NCBI GenBank assembly: GCA_019635415.1
Contig: JAHBZN010000002.1
Coordinates: 744,001-808,000, forward strand
Length of the DNA: 64,000 nucleotides
Direction: 5' to 3'
Source: Ramlibacter sp.
Lineage (GTDB): Bacteria > Pseudomonadota > Gammaproteobacteria > Burkholderiales > Burkholderiaceae_C
The notes beneath the pieces are model-generated. The model was given only the letters and a program-made list of their open reading frames with translations, did no database searches and was not told the origin of the DNA. The translations under genes were made by a program, and so were the position numbers. Each line of letters opens with the position of its first letter. The stretch's first letter is position 1. Shown piece after piece: positions 1 to 9,038 of the stretch.

Positions 1-1473
1 CAGCGTGTCGCCGAGGTGGCCGGTGCCGCCGCCCGAGTCGCGGATGCGCTGCAGCTCGCTCTCGAAGCCGTGCGCCTGCGACGCCAGCGTCTCCAGCCCG
101 AGCGTGGCCGCATCGCCCTTGAGCGCATGGATGCGGCGGCAGGCCTCGTTGATCGCCTTCAGCACCGCCATCTCGCCCTGCGCCGACGAGGTGCTGCGCA
201 GCAGGTCGTTGACCTCCAGCAGGCCCGTTTCCGCGCGCGCCACGAACTGGCGCAGCATGGCCGGGTCGGCGTCAAAGGCCTTGAGCAGCATCGCGAACTC
301 TTTCTGGGAGCGCTGGCGCTCGTCGAGCAGGCGCGCTTCCAGCTCCATACGGGCCGTGATGTCCTGCACCGTGACCAGCAGGTGGCGCACGCCTTCGCCC
401 TCCTGCACGCGGTTAAAGTGGAAGGACAGGAAACGGCGCTGGTCCTGGCCCAGGCGGTTCCTGACCGACACCTCCACTTCGGAGAGCGGGTTGATCCCCT
501 GGACCAGCGCTTCCTTGACATGGGGCGCGAACAGCAGCTCCACGTAGTCGCGCGCATCGGCCAGGGCCTTGGCCGAGACCAGGGGCGCCAGCAGCGCGAA
601 GAAGCTGTCTCCGGGCTTCAGCGGCTGGCCGAACAGCTCGTGGGACGAGCGCGAGAGCTGGGAGCCCAGGCGATGGTCGGGCGTCATGAGGAACAGGCCC
701 TCGCGCACGCTCACCAGGATTTCACGGTTCTCCTCGTTGGCCGCCTCGATCGCCGCGTCGGACGTGCGCAGACGGCGCAGGAACTTGAACAGGATGAACG
801 CGAAGTTGAGCAGGGCCAGCGCGATGCCGCCGGTCTGGACCTGGCGCAGCGTGTTGGCGCGTTGCGCGGCCACGGCTTCCAGCGCGGTGGTCAGCTCGTT
901 CATCACGCCCAGCAGCTTGACGTTGTTGGCCCGGGCGTAGTCCACCGCGGCCTTCATTTCGGTGTCGCTGGCGTTGCCGGCCAGCACCGGGGCCAGGTGC
1001 TGCTGGTAGGGCGACCACAGGGCCTGGGCATCCTTGAGGATGCCGGCGGCCTGGGGCCCTTCGGCGGCTTGCAGGAACACGGGCTTGCCATCGCCCCCGG
1101 GCACGGTGGCGCCCGTCAGGAAGCCCTTGAGCGAGGCATCGAAGAGGCGAACGGCGCTGGCGAGTTCAGCCAGGTCCGGGCCCGCGGCCTCGCCCTTGGC
1201 CCGGGCCGTGTCCACCGCCAGAAGCGCCTTGGCGGTGCGCTGGGACAACATGCGCTGGCGGCCGGCCAGGTTGATGCCCACCGCGTCCTGCGCAATCTGG
1301 AACGAGGTGTAGAAATTCAGGATCAACACCCCGAGGTCGAACAGCAGGAAGAACCCTACCGCGATGATGATCTCGCGGTACTTTCCAAAGGAAAATTGGC
1401 CTGTAGCCCTTGCCGGTTGGCGTTTGTTTGCTACTGATTTGGTAGCAATCGGGGCGTTCATCACAGCGGTCAT
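1..1473 (-). CDS. PilJ-type sensor domain protein with Hpt domain (CheA-like), 3' end outside window
   Basis: The first 491 codons of a membrane sensor are visible and the reading frame is still open at base 1. A transmembrane helix (about residues 34-54) is followed by a periplasmic region that opens with INLAGRQRMLSQR. This is the signature of type IV pili methyl-accepting transducer N-terminal (PilJ) domains and resembles the nitrate-binding P-box of NarX-type sensors. A second helix lies near residues 213-232, then a PAS-like segment, then an Hpt motif (RIHALKGDAATLG) whose His is the expected phosphorylation site. That order points to a CheA-like or hybrid kinase with the catalytic part beyond the window. 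The start at 1473 has GGGAG about 8 bases upstream. It follows the nitrate transporter genes by 17 bp and is probably cotranscribed, so nitrate or nitrite sensing is a reasonable inference but is not shown. Confidence 0.75.
   Translation of the reverse strand, partial: MTAVMNAPIATKSVANKRQPARATGQFSFGKYREIIIAVGFFLLFDLGVLILNFYTSFQIAQDAVGINLAGRQRMLSQRTAKALLAVDTARAKGEAAGPDLAELASAVRLFDASLKGFLTGATVPGGDGKPVFLQAAEGPQAAGILKDAQALWSPYQQHLAPVLAGNASDTEMKAAVDYARANNVKLLGVMNELTTALEAVAAQRANTLRQVQTGGIALALLNFAFILFKFLRRLRTSDAAIEAANEENREILVSVREGLFLMTPDHRLGSQLSRSSHELFGQPLKPGDSFFALLAPLVSAKALADARDYVELLFAPHVKEALVQGINPLSEVEVSVRNRLGQDQRRFLSFHFNRVQEGEGVRHLLVTVQDITARMELEARLLDERQRSQKEFAMLLKAFDADPAMLRQFVARAETGLLEVNDLLRSTSSAQGEMAVLKAINEACRRIHALKGDAATLGLETLASQAHGFESELQRIRDSGGGTGHLGDTL
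1398..1449 (-). repeat. dispersed hairpin repeat, copy A (in frame in sensor gene)
   Basis: On the minus strand this reads GCTACCAAATCAGTAGC, a spacer, then GGGCTACAGGCC. It matches other copies in the window. It lies inside codons about 9-25 of the sensor gene and encodes a polar linker before the first membrane helix. Confidence 0.55.
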
Positions 1474-1490
1474 GGCGGGGCTCCCTTCGG

Positions 1491-3320
1491 CTAGTGCTGG
1501 CTTCCGCAGTCTTCGAGGAAGCCGATCAGCTCCTCGCGCAGCTCGTAGTAGCGCGGGTGTTTGAGCAGGGCTTCGCGGCTGCGCGGACGGGGCAGGGGCA
1601 CGTCCATGACCTTGCCGATCCTGGCGCGCGGCCCGTTGGTCATCATCACCACGCGGTCGGCGAGCAGGATGGCTTCGTCCACGTCGTGCGTCACCATCAT
1701 GGCCGTGACCTGATTGCGCGCCCAGACCTCCATCAGCACCTCCTGCAGGTCCCAGCGGGTGAGGGAATCGAGCATGCCAAAGGGCTCGTCCAACAGCAGC
1801 ATCTTGGGATTCAGCGCGAAGGCCCGCGCGATGCCCACGCGCTGCTTCATGCCGTTGGACAGGTCGGCCGCCAGCTTGTGCATGGCCGGGCCGAGGCCCA
1901 CGCGGTTCAGGTAGTAGCTCACCGTGTCCTTGCGCTGCGCCGCGCTGGCGTGCGGGAAGACCCGTTCCACGCCCAGCATCACGTTGTCGTAGGCGCTGAG
2001 CCAGGGCACCAGGCTGGGCGCCTGGAATACCAGGCCGCGGTCGGGGCCGGCGCTGGCCACCTCACGGCCATCCAGCACGATCACGCCATCGGTGATGTCG
2101 GTCAGCCCGGCCATCATCGACAGCACCGTCGATTTGCCGCAGCCCGAGTGGCCGATGACCGAGATGAACTCGCCCTTGCGGATCTTCAGGTCAAACCCGT
2201 CCACCACGGTCTGCGGGCCCTTGGGCGTGGGATAGACCTTGATGATCCGGGAGAAGTCCACGAAGCGGTCGTCGGAGCCGTTGAGCGTGAGCCCGCTTTC
2301 GGTGCGCGGGACGGCGGGCGTGGGGATGTCGGCCTCGATGGTCTCCGTCAGCGCGGCGTGGCGCAGGCCGAACAGGCGGGCGGCCGTGGGCAGGCCCTGG
2401 CCGGGCTGGACGTTGCGGGGCGTCAGCAGCGGCAGCTGGATCACCTGCGCCGTCTGCCGCGCGCTGTGCTGGTGGGCGATGCCGATCAGGTGTTCGGTGA
2501 TCTCGCCGCGCAGTTGCTGGAAGCGGGCGTCATGGTTCATCGCGCGGCGGTCGCGCGGGCGGGCAATGTCCACCTTGAACGACGGGCCCAGCGTGGCCCG
2601 TGGACCCATCTGCAGCGGGATGATGCGATCAGCCACCATCAACGCCTCGTCCACGTCGTTGGTGATCAGCAGCACGGTCTTGCGGTCCTCGTCCCAGATG
2701 CGGACGATCTCGTCCTGCAGGTTGGCACGGGTCAGGGCGTCCAGGGCCGACAGCGGCTCGTCCAGCAACAGGACGTCCGGGTGGGTGGCCAGGGCCCGCG
2801 CCACGGCCACGCGCTGGCGCATGCCGCCGGACAGCTGCGCTGGCTTCTTGTCGGCGGCGGGCGTCAGGCCCACCATGGCGATGTAGCGGGTGACGCGTGC
2901 GTGGCGCTGGCTGGCGCTTTCCGTGGCGAACACCCGGTCCACGGCCAGCGCGATGTTGTCGCGCACGCTGAGCCAGGGCATGAGCGAGTAGCTCTGGAAC
3001 ACCACGCCGCGATCGGGCCCCGGGCCGGCGATGGCGGTGCCGTTCTTGAGCACCTCACCGCTGTCGGCCTGGATCAGTCCGGCCAGCAGGCTGACCAGCG
3101 TGGTCTTGCCGCTGCCCGAGAAACCGACGATGGCGACGAACTCGCCTGCCTCCACGCGCAGGTTCACGTCCTGCAGCACCTCGGAGCGTGCGCTGCCGCG
3201 GCCATAGCTTTTGCAGACATGGCGCAGTTCGAGCGCGGCGGTCGCGGGGACGGCGGCCAGCAGGGGCGTGTCGCGGTCGATCGGTGCCGTGGGCTCGAGG
3301 GATTTGAGCGCTAGGGTCAT
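1491..3320 (-). CDS. nitrate-type ABC transporter, double ATP-binding subunit (NrtC/NrtD-like fusion)
   Basis: One polypeptide of about 609 residues carries two complete ABC ATPase domains. The first has Walker [10 protein letters not shown], signature LSGGM and Walker B VLLLDEP. The second has Walker [10 protein letters not shown], a slightly altered signature (LSNGM) and [10 protein letters not shown]. Both resemble the nitrate/taurine/bicarbonate importer class, and about 90 residues link them. Cyanobacterial NrtC and NrtD are separate proteins, whereas here both ATPases come from one gene. The chosen ATG (3320) has GGAGA 7 bases upstream. A second in-frame ATG at 3341 overlaps the permease stop codon (ATGA) and would give 616 residues by translational coupling. 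It works with the permease and binding protein just upstream to power nitrate or nitrite uptake. Confidence 0.88.
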   Translation of the reverse strand: MTLALKSLEPTAPIDRDTPLLAAVPATAALELRHVCKSYGRGSARSEVLQDVNLRVEAGEFVAIVGFSGSGKTTLVSLLAGLIQADSGEVLKNGTAIAGPGPDRGVVFQSYSLMPWLSVRDNIALAVDRVFATESASQRHARVTRYIAMVGLTPAADKKPAQLSGGMRQRVAVARALATHPDVLLLDEPLSALDALTRANLQDEIVRIWDEDRKTVLLITNDVDEALMVADRIIPLQMGPRATLGPSFKVDIARPRDRRAMNHDARFQQLRGEITEHLIGIAHQHSARQTAQVIQLPLLTPRNVQPGQGLPTAARLFGLRHAALTETIEADIPTPAVPRTESGLTLNGSDDRFVDFSRIIKVYPTPKGPQTVVDGFDLKIRKGEFISVIGHSGCGKSTVLSMMAGLTDITDGVIVLDGREVASAGPDRGLVFQAPSLVPWLSAYDNVMLGVERVFPHASAAQRKDTVSYYLNRVGLGPAMHKLAADLSNGMKQRVGIARAFALNPKMLLLDEPFGMLDSLTRWDLQEVLMEVWARNQVTAMMVTHDVDEAILLADRVVMMTNGPRARIGKVMDVPLPRPRSREALLKHPRYYELREELIGFLEDCGSQH

Positions 3321-3340
3321 GGGGGCGTCTCCGTCGTCCA

Positions 3341-4315
3341 TCAGCGGCGCGCCGCGAGGTTCTGCAGCACCTGCATCAGCCGGTCCAGCCCGAAGCCGAT
3401 CAGGCCGATGGTGAACACCGCCACCAGGATGCGGCTGAGCGAGTCGGAACTGCCGTTCTGGAACTCATCCCACACGAACTTGCCCAGGCCCGGGTTCTGG
3501 GCCAGCATTTCGGCGGCGATCAGCACCATCCAGCCCACACCGAGCGACAGGCGCATGCCGGTGAAGATGAAGGGCAGGGCCGAGGGCAGCATGATCTTTC
3601 GCACCCGAGTGCCCAGCGGCAGCTGCAGCACGCGCGCCACGTTGACCAGGTCCTTGTCGACCGACGTCACGCCGATGGCGGTGTTGATGAGCGTGGTCCA
3701 CAGCGAGCACAAGGTGACGGTGATGGCCGAGATCAGGAATGACTTCTCGAACATCGGCTGGCCCTGGGTGACGTAGACCGCACTGACGATCAGCGTGACG
3801 ATGGGCAGCCACGCCAGGGGCGACACCGGCCGGAACAGCTGCACCATGGGGTTGATGGCGGCCTGCACGATGCGCGACGAACCCGCCAGAATGCCCAGTG
3901 GCACCGCGACGAGCGTGGCCAGCAGGAAGCCCACGAACACCGTCTTGAGGCTGGTCAGGATCTGATCCAGGTAGGTGCGCTTGCCGGTCCAGTTGAAATG
4001 GCGCGGCTGGTAGCTCGGGTCCTGGGCCAGGCGTTCCTTGTTGCGCGCTTCCTGGCGCGCATAGAAGGCGGCTTCCTTCTCGCGCTCGGCAAAATGGTCC
4101 TGCACCAGCGCCACGGCCTGGGCCGCGACCTGCGAGGGGCCGGGCACGGCCCCCAGGCTGGTCTGGATCTGCGAGGCCGTGACCGACCACAGCCCCAGGA
4201 ACAGCGCAAAGGCGACCACGGGCACGCCCAGCGACATCAACAGGCCGCGCAGCATGTCGCGCGGATCGCGCCGGGCCGCGGCCAGCCCGCCCATGAGTTT
4301 GCCGACGAGTTCCAT
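3341..4315 (-). CDS. nrtB: nitrate ABC transporter permease
   Basis: This 324-residue inner-membrane permease belongs to the NrtB/SsuC/TauC type. It has an N-terminal helix (about residues 27-47), a long hydrophilic stretch rich in charged residues (about 70-115), and then the BPD_transp_1 domain, with the EAA-like loop around [20 protein letters not shown]. The long insertion between helix 1 and the core is typical of proteobacterial nitrate permeases. It follows the binding protein gene with 1 bp between start and stop and is followed directly by the double ATPase gene, so the three form one operon. Substrate is inferred from family and from the NasR-like regulator next door; cyanate or bicarbonate are the main alternatives. 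Confidence 0.88.
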   Translation of the reverse strand: MELVGKLMGGLAAARRDPRDMLRGLLMSLGVPVVAFALFLGLWSVTASQIQTSLGAVPGPSQVAAQAVALVQDHFAEREKEAAFYARQEARNKERLAQDPSYQPRHFNWTGKRTYLDQILTSLKTVFVGFLLATLVAVPLGILAGSSRIVQAAINPMVQLFRPVSPLAWLPIVTLIVSAVYVTQGQPMFEKSFLISAITVTLCSLWTTLINTAIGVTSVDKDLVNVARVLQLPLGTRVRKIMLPSALPFIFTGMRLSLGVGWMVLIAAEMLAQNPGLGKFVWDEFQNGSSDSLSRILVAVFTIGLIGFGLDRLMQVLQNLAARR

Positions 4316-4316
4316 G

Positions 4317-5735
4317 TCAGGCCTTGTCCGCGGCCTTCAGGCCGATCTTGAGTTTGTTGAGGTACTCGTTGGGCTTGCGGCCGTCGTAGGTGATGCCGTC
4401 GATGAACCCGTCCTGCACGCCCTTGAAGCCGTCGGTCTTCATCGGGAAATCGCTGTCCTTGGCCTTGCCTTCGGCCATCAGGGCCTTGGCCGCGGCCATG
4501 TAGACGTCCGGGCGGTAGACCTTCCGGGCCATGTCCATGTACCAGCTGTCGGGCTTGCCTTCGGTGATCTGCCCCCAGCGGCGCATCTGCGTCAGGTACC
4601 AGATGGCGTCGCTGTAGAACGGGTAGGTGGCAAAGTGGCGGAAGAAGACGTTGAAGTCCGGCAGCGGCCGCTTGTCGCCCTTCTCGTACTCGAAGGTGCC
4701 GGTCATGCTGTTGCCGATCACGGCCTCGTCTGCGCCCACGTAGTTGGGCTTGGCCAGCAGCTTCACCGCCTCGATGCGATTGGCCATGCTCGCGTCCAGC
4801 CACATGCAGGCGCGGATCAGCGCCTTGACCACGGCGATGTGGGTGTTGGGGTTCTTGTCGGCCCAGGCCTTGGTGACGCCGAAGACCTTTTCGGGGTTGT
4901 TCTTCCACACCTCCAGGTCGGTGACCACGGGCACGCCGATGCCCTTGAACACGGCCTGCTGGTTCCAGGGCTCACCCACGCAGTAGCCATGGATGGTGCC
5001 GGCCTCCATGGTGGACGGCATCTGCGGCGGCGGCGTGACGGAGAGCAGCACGTCGGCGCTCTTGGTGCCCGAGATGTCGCTGGCCGTGTAGTAGCCCGGG
5101 TTAAGGCCGCCTGCGGCCAGCCAGTAGCGCAGTTCGTAGTTGTGCGTCGACACCGGAAAGACCATGCCCATCTTGAAGGGCTTGCCCTCGGCCTTCCATT
5201 TGTCGACCACCTTCTTCAGCGCGTCGGCCTTGATCGGGTGCTTGACCTTGCCGCCTTCCATCGGAAGGTGGGGCTTCATCTGGGCCCACACGGCGTTGGA
5301 CACGGTGATGGCGTTGCCGTTGAGGTCCATGCTGAAGGCCGTGACGATGTCCGCCTTGGTTCCGAAGCCGATGGTGGCGCCCAGGGGCTGGCCGGCGAGC
5401 ATGTGCGCACCGTCGAGCTGGCCGTCGATCACGCGGTCCAGCAGCACCTTCCAGTTGGCCTGGGCCTCGAGCGTGACGTTCAGGCCTTCGTCCTCGAAGA
5501 AGTGCTTTTCGTAGGCCACCACCAGGGGCGCGCAGTCGGTCAGCTTGATGAAGCCGAACTTGAGCGACTCTTTTTCGGGCTGGCCGGCTTTCTGGGCGAA
5601 GGCCGGCAGGGCGAGGCCGGTGGCGCCCGCGAGTGCCGCGGCGCCCGCCATGAAGCGGCGGCGGCCGATGCCGGGGGCATCGGTTCCGGCGGAGACATCA
5701 GCCGCCACGGTGGCGGGGGTTGGGGTAGCGGTCAT
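4317..5735 (-). CDS. nrtA: nitrate/nitrite-binding protein of ABC importer, Tat-exported (NrtA-like)
   Basis: A 472-residue CmpA/NrtA-family solute-binding protein. The N-terminus has a twin-arginine signal ([12 protein letters not shown], then a hydrophobic run ending AFAQ), so it is probably exported folded by Tat. The mature part contains family features such as [15 protein letters not shown] near its start and [14 protein letters not shown] in the middle. The start at 5735 is chosen because CCAGGAG lies 6-8 bases upstream; a further in-frame ATG at 5807 would fall inside the leader's terminator hairpin. It is the first gene of the nrtABC-like operon and is preceded by a structured leader. 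Nitrate as ligand is inferred from context; the bicarbonate-binding paralogue CmpA is close in sequence. Confidence 0.88.
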   Translation of the reverse strand: MTATPTPATVAADVSAGTDAPGIGRRRFMAGAAALAGATGLALPAFAQKAGQPEKESLKFGFIKLTDCAPLVVAYEKHFFEDEGLNVTLEAQANWKVLLDRVIDGQLDGAHMLAGQPLGATIGFGTKADIVTAFSMDLNGNAITVSNAVWAQMKPHLPMEGGKVKHPIKADALKKVVDKWKAEGKPFKMGMVFPVSTHNYELRYWLAAGGLNPGYYTASDISGTKSADVLLSVTPPPQMPSTMEAGTIHGYCVGEPWNQQAVFKGIGVPVVTDLEVWKNNPEKVFGVTKAWADKNPNTHIAVVKALIRACMWLDASMANRIEAVKLLAKPNYVGADEAVIGNSMTGTFEYEKGDKRPLPDFNVFFRHFATYPFYSDAIWYLTQMRRWGQITEGKPDSWYMDMARKVYRPDVYMAAAKALMAEGKAKDSDFPMKTDGFKGVQDGFIDGITYDGRKPNEYLNKLKIGLKAADKA

Positions 5736-5769
5736 TTCAACTCCTGGTTGAGGAAAACGGGACCCGGAA

Positions 5770-5826
5770 AGCAAAACGGCGCCCATTTCATCGCTTGCAT
5801 TCCGCAAGCTAGAAATGGACGCCGTT
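5770..5826 (-). terminator. intrinsic attenuator in nrtA leader
   Basis: In the leader RNA a 14-bp stem (ACGGCGTCCATTTC pairing with GAAATGGGCGCCGT, one G-U pair) caps an inner hairpin (GCTTGC-GGAAT-GCAAGC). It is followed by TTTTGCTTT, a T-rich if imperfect tract. It lies about 35 bases before the nrtA ribosome-binding site. Its 5' arm overlaps the second ANTAR-type hairpin, so the two cannot form together. Confidence 0.8.
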
Positions 5827-5872
5827 GTCCTTTGTCAGGGATGACTGTCGGGTTTCAGGCCGCCTTTGGCCC
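5817..5872 (-). promoter_or_regulatory. ANTAR-type tandem hexaloop antiterminator RNA
   Basis: Two short hairpins with six-base loops can be read on the minus strand. P1 is GGCC-AAAGGC-GGCC (5872-5857, with an extra possible G-U pair). P2 is GGAC-AACGGC-GTCC (5830-5817). Both loops have A at position 1 and G at position 4, the known signature of RNAs bound by ANTAR proteins. P2 uses the bases that otherwise form the 5' arm of the terminator, as in NasR-type and eut leaders. The linker is 26 bases. The likely ligand protein is the NIT-ANTAR protein encoded just upstream. Confidence 0.72.
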
Positions 5873-5891
5873 GATGCCCTCGCCAAGCTTT

Positions 5892-5909
5892 AAGCAGTTT
5901 GCATGCCAG
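5892..5909 (-). promoter_or_regulatory. sigma54-type promoter for nrtA operon
   Basis: The minus strand reads CTGGCATGCAAACTGCTT, with GG and GC ten bases apart, close to the sigma54 consensus TGGCAC-N5-TTGCW. Transcription would start near 5882, giving a leader of about 147 bases that begins about 10 bases before hairpin P1. That is the layout expected for a nitrogen-regulated, NasR-controlled operon. Confidence 0.6.
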
Positions 5910-6063
5910 GCTGGATTTGGAGCCGATGGATGAGCCGCAAGTGATTGATCGAGAAAGGAAATTTGCCTTGCCACGTGGCGCCGCGGGCGTTCAATCCGAT
6001 CCCGCAAAGGCCTGCTTTTGGGGGCCTGAGTCGCGTCAAGCTGGTGCACGAACGAGGTCTAAA

Positions 6064-6077
6064 GCACCATTTTGTGC
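6064..6077 (-). promoter_or_regulatory. possible NtrC-like activator half-sites upstream of nrtA
   Basis: GCACCATTTTGTGC is an inverted repeat similar to NtrC sites, although the spacer is 6 bases where 7 is usual. Another half-site, GGTGCAC, lies at 6043-6049. They sit about 160-195 bases upstream of the proposed sigma54 start, a normal position for an enhancer. The 350-base gap 5736-6094 holds no gene; it contains this element, the promoter and the leader. Confidence 0.35.
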
Positions 6078-6094
6078 ATTGCAGCACTTTGAGA

Positions 6095-7387
6095 TCAGGG
6101 CCGGCGCGCGGGCAGGACCTCGGCCATGGCGAGCACGCCTTCGGCCACTTCAATGAGCCGCCGGTTCTGGTTCATGGCCATCTGCCGCATGGTCTTGTGC
6201 GCCTCCTCTTCGCTGAGGTGGCGGTGGGCCATCAGCAGGCCCTTGGGGCGCTCGATCACCTTGCGTTCATTCAGGCTGGCACGCACGGTTTCGAGCTCGT
6301 CGCCCATGGCCTGCAGCCTTCGGGCCTGTTCCTGCACGAGTTCCAGGATGGAACGCTCCAGATGCAGGCCATAGCCCTGCGCGGGCGTCGGCAGGCCGGG
6401 CATGCCGGCGCCCACGGTGGTGGCCACGGGGGTGGGAGGGGCTTCCTGGAAGAAGGACAGTGCATCGGTCTCGCGGGTCGCCGCGGCGTCGAGGGCCTCA
6501 TAGCGCGACAGGTCGGCGGTGGCCGCCGCCACCTTGTGCTGGCACACCTGCACCAGCTCACCGGCCAGCCCGTCCTCGACGGCCTTCATGCGGTCCATGC
6601 GCCGGCTGCAGCAGTCAAACCAGGTCTGGCTCAACTGGGCATCCAGCGTCCCGCCGTCTGGCGCGGTGCACAGGATGCGCCGCAGCCGCTCGAGCTCCGC
6701 GAGATTGGGCGCGGCGCGGCCGTCCGCGTCCAGCGCCGTGGCCTGCGCGCCGGCGAATTCATTGAACACCTGCAGGCAGCGTTCCTGCGACTCGATCAGA
6801 TGCAAAAGCCGCTGCTGCTCGGCAAAATGCGCCCGGCCAGCGGCGAAGAGTCCGGCACCCGTGGCCCGCTCCTGGCCAGCGAACTCCTTGGCCTGCATGA
6901 AATTGAACATGGCCACCAGCTGGCGCGAGACCTCGGGGTCGGTGGCGCTGTCGGCGGCTTCGAAAACCACGCCCAGCAGCCCGGCGATCAGGCGCACGTA
7001 GGCGTCGGTGGTGCGCCTCGGTGACCAGCCTCGCGCGTGGATGCGCTCGCGCAGGCCGGGCAGGGCGTCAAGGCCCTGCAGTACGTAGGCGATGCGGCTG
7101 AACAGGCGGGCGCCATTGCCCATGCGGGCGGGTTCGGTGTCCAGTGTGTCGAAACAGGCCCGCAGCTCGGCGTCCAGCTTCTCGCACTCCGCAACCTGCT
7201 CGCAGCGCGGCCCGGCAAATTGTTCGCCCTGGGAGGCCAGGAACAAGTTGGACAGCCCGCGCTCGCGCTGCAGGCCATGGATCAGGCGGCCGGTCACGTT
7301 CACGAGCGCGCTGGTGAGCGACAGCTGCTGCAGCTCGGCAATTTCGCAGCGTTTGGCTGCGATGAGGAAATTCAGGCCCGATTTCAT
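6095..7387 (-). CDS. nasR: NasR-like nitrate/nitrite-responsive antiterminator (NIT + ANTAR domains)
   Basis: A protein of about 430 residues. The N-terminal part contains [19 protein letters not shown], typical of the NIT nitrate/nitrite-sensing domain, followed by a mostly helical sensor. The C-terminus (about residues 365-420) is an ANTAR RNA-binding domain, including [20 protein letters not shown] and [14 protein letters not shown]. In Klebsiella, NasR binds the leader of its target operon when nitrate or nitrite is present and prevents termination. The leader of the downstream nrtA operon has the matching RNA hairpins and terminator, which strongly supports this role. The start at 7387 (MKSGLNF) fits the usual family N-terminus; in-frame ATGs at about 7426 and 7453 are alternatives, and none has a clear ribosome-binding site. 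It diverges from tsaD. Confidence 0.85.
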   Translation of the reverse strand: MKSGLNFLIAAKRCEIAELQQLSLTSALVNVTGRLIHGLQRERGLSNLFLASQGEQFAGPRCEQVAECEKLDAELRACFDTLDTEPARMGNGARLFSRIAYVLQGLDALPGLRERIHARGWSPRRTTDAYVRLIAGLLGVVFEAADSATDPEVSRQLVAMFNFMQAKEFAGQERATGAGLFAAGRAHFAEQQRLLHLIESQERCLQVFNEFAGAQATALDADGRAAPNLAELERLRRILCTAPDGGTLDAQLSQTWFDCCSRRMDRMKAVEDGLAGELVQVCQHKVAAATADLSRYEALDAAATRETDALSFFQEAPPTPVATTVGAGMPGLPTPAQGYGLHLERSILELVQEQARRLQAMGDELETVRASLNERKVIERPKGLLMAHRHLSEEEAHKTMRQMAMNQNRRLIEVAEGVLAMAEVLPARRP

Positions 7388-7491
7388 GGTTCGGGATGGG
7401 AGGGCGGCAAGGACGGTGGAGGTCATGGACCCGGAGGCAGGAGCAACAAGCATGCCGCGCGGCGCCCAGGAGCGGGTCTTACACTCCCCGG

Positions 7492-8529
7492 ATGCTGATT
7501 TTGGGAATTGAATCCTCCTGCGACGAGACCGGCGTGGCCCTGGTGCGCGGAGGTGACGCGGGCACGCCGGTGTTGCTGGCGCATGCCCTTCACAGCCAGA
7601 TCGAGATGCATCAGGCCTATGGCGGCGTGGTGCCTGAGCTGGCCAGCCGCGACCACATCCGGCGCGTGCTGCCGTTGAGCGACCATGTGCTGGCCGAGGC
7701 GCAGCAGGCGTTGTCAGACGTGGATGTGGTGGCCTTCACCCGCGGGCCCGGACTGGCCGGCGCGCTGCTGGTCGGGGCCGGGGTGGCCTGCGCCCTGGCC
7801 GCCGCGCTGGACCGTCCGGTGCTGGGGGTGCACCATCTGGAGGGGCATCTGCTGTCCCCGTTCCTCAGTGCCGATCCGCCGGCCTTTCCGTTCGTGGCCC
7901 TGCTGGTGTCGGGGGGGCACACCCAACTCATGGAAGTGCAGGGTGTGGGTCGCTACCGCCTGCTGGGCGAGACGATCGACGACGCTGCGGGCGAAGCCTT
8001 CGACAAGTCCGCCAAGTTGATGGGGCTGGGCTATCCGGGCGGACCGGCCCTGAGCCGTCTGGCCGAGCAGGGTGATGCATCCGCCTTCAAGCTGCCGCGC
8101 CCCCTGCTTCACAGCGGCAACCTGGATTTTTCGTTCGCGGGCCTCAAGACGGCGGTGCTGACCCAGGCGCGCAAGCTGGGTGAGGCGCTGGAATCGCGCA
8201 AGGCTGATCTGGCGGCGGCCACCGAGGCCGCAATCGTCGAGGTGCTGGTGAAGAAGTCCCTGGCGGCGCTGGTCCAGACGGGCCTGCGACGCCTGGTGGT
8301 TGCGGGGGGCGTGGGCGCCAACCGCCCTCTGCGCGCCCAGCTCAACGCGGCTTGCGCTGCACGCGGGGTGCGCGTTCACTACCCCGAGCTGCACCTTTGC
8401 ACCGACAACGGAGCCATGATCGCCATGGCCGCCGCGATGCGGCTGCAGGCGGGCATCCAGCCCGCCCAGCGCAGCTACGCGTTTGACGTGAAGCCGCGCT
8501 GGCCGCTGGACGCGCTGGCGATCAGCTGA
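7492..8529 (+). CDS. tsaD: tRNA N6-adenosine threonylcarbamoyltransferase TsaD
   Basis: A 345-residue Kae1/TsaD protein that, with TsaB and TsaE, transfers the threonylcarbamoyl group to A37 of ANN-decoding tRNAs. It has the metal-binding motif HLEGH (residues 115-119), the nucleotide-site motif SGGHTQL, and the conserved [20 protein letters not shown] segment. Length is normal for the bacterial family. The start at 7492 ([14 protein letters not shown]) matches the family N-terminus and there is little recognisable ribosome-binding sequence. It diverges from the nasR-like gene and converges on the Hsp20 gene, with which its 3' end overlaps by 8 bp inside a perfect palindrome. Confidence 0.97.
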   Translation: MLILGIESSCDETGVALVRGGDAGTPVLLAHALHSQIEMHQAYGGVVPELASRDHIRRVLPLSDHVLAEAQQALSDVDVVAFTRGPGLAGALLVGAGVACALAAALDRPVLGVHHLEGHLLSPFLSADPPAFPFVALLVSGGHTQLMEVQGVGRYRLLGETIDDAAGEAFDKSAKLMGLGYPGGPALSRLAEQGDASAFKLPRPLLHSGNLDFSFAGLKTAVLTQARKLGEALESRKADLAAATEAAIVEVLVKKSLAALVQTGLRRLVVAGGVGANRPLRAQLNAACAARGVRVHYPELHLCTDNGAMIAMAAAMRLQAGIQPAQRSYAFDVKPRWPLDALAIS

Positions 8530-8538
8530 TCGCCAGCG
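8513..8538. repeat. 26-bp perfect palindrome at overlapping gene ends
   Basis: CGCTGGCGATCAG followed by its exact reverse complement CTGATCGCCAGCG. It contains both stop codons of tsaD and hsp20, and because of the symmetry both proteins end in Leu-Ala-Ile-Ser. RNA from either strand can fold into the same hairpin, but there is no T-tract, so it may protect 3' ends rather than terminate. Confidence 0.85.
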
Positions 8539-8899
8539 GCGTGACCTTGCTCACCGGGGCCAGCTTGGCCAGCGTGAGGGTCAGCACGCCGTTTTCCAGC
8601 TTTGCGCTGCTCGCGGATGCATCGATGTCCTGCGGCAGCTCGTAGGCCGCCTTGATCTGGCGCTTGGCTTCAGCCCGGCTTTCGATGCGGACCACCGGGC
8701 CCTCGATGCCGATGCTCAGGTCGTCACGGGCCAGACCGGGAACGTCGAGCGTGACCGTCCAGGCCTTGTCGTCCTGCTCAACATTCACCTGGCGCTGCGG
8801 CGTGACCAGTGCCTCGTTGATAAAGCGCTCGAAACTGCGGTCAAAAGACCGGAAGGCCGGTGCTGCGGAACGGGTACGGACGATAGGTGCGAAAAACAT
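8522..8899 (-). CDS. Hsp20/alpha-crystallin family small heat-shock protein
   Basis: A 125-residue small chaperone. A short N-terminal arm ([16 protein letters not shown]) precedes an alpha-crystallin domain of about 90 residues with [19 protein letters not shown] and, near the end, the beta-strand signature [11 protein letters not shown]. Such proteins form oligomers and hold unfolding proteins. The start at 8899 is chosen for AGGAG 6 bases upstream. There is almost no C-terminal extension after the domain, and an IxI motif is not obvious. The gene converges on tsaD with an 8-bp overlap. I see no convincing sigma32 promoter upstream. Confidence 0.92.
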   Translation of the reverse strand: MFFAPIVRTRSAAPAFRSFDRSFERFINEALVTPQRQVNVEQDDKAWTVTLDVPGLARDDLSIGIEGPVVRIESRAEAKRQIKAAYELPQDIDASASSAKLENGVLTLTLAKLAPVSKVTPLAIS

Positions 8900-9038
8900 G
8901 TGAACTCCTTGTCGGATTAAGCGGAACAGTTGGCAGGTTTTGTGCCCTTTCTGCCCCGTACACTGCGCGGCTTTCAACCGTGATCGCCGCCTGAGCTTCA
9001 CTTGGCAGCGCCCCGGTTCTTTTCAAGGGAAACAAGCA

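Noticed and set aside
5..1437. Long plus-strand open frames over the sensor gene
   Set aside because: They are antisense to a protein with clear PilJ and Hpt motifs and result from high GC content.
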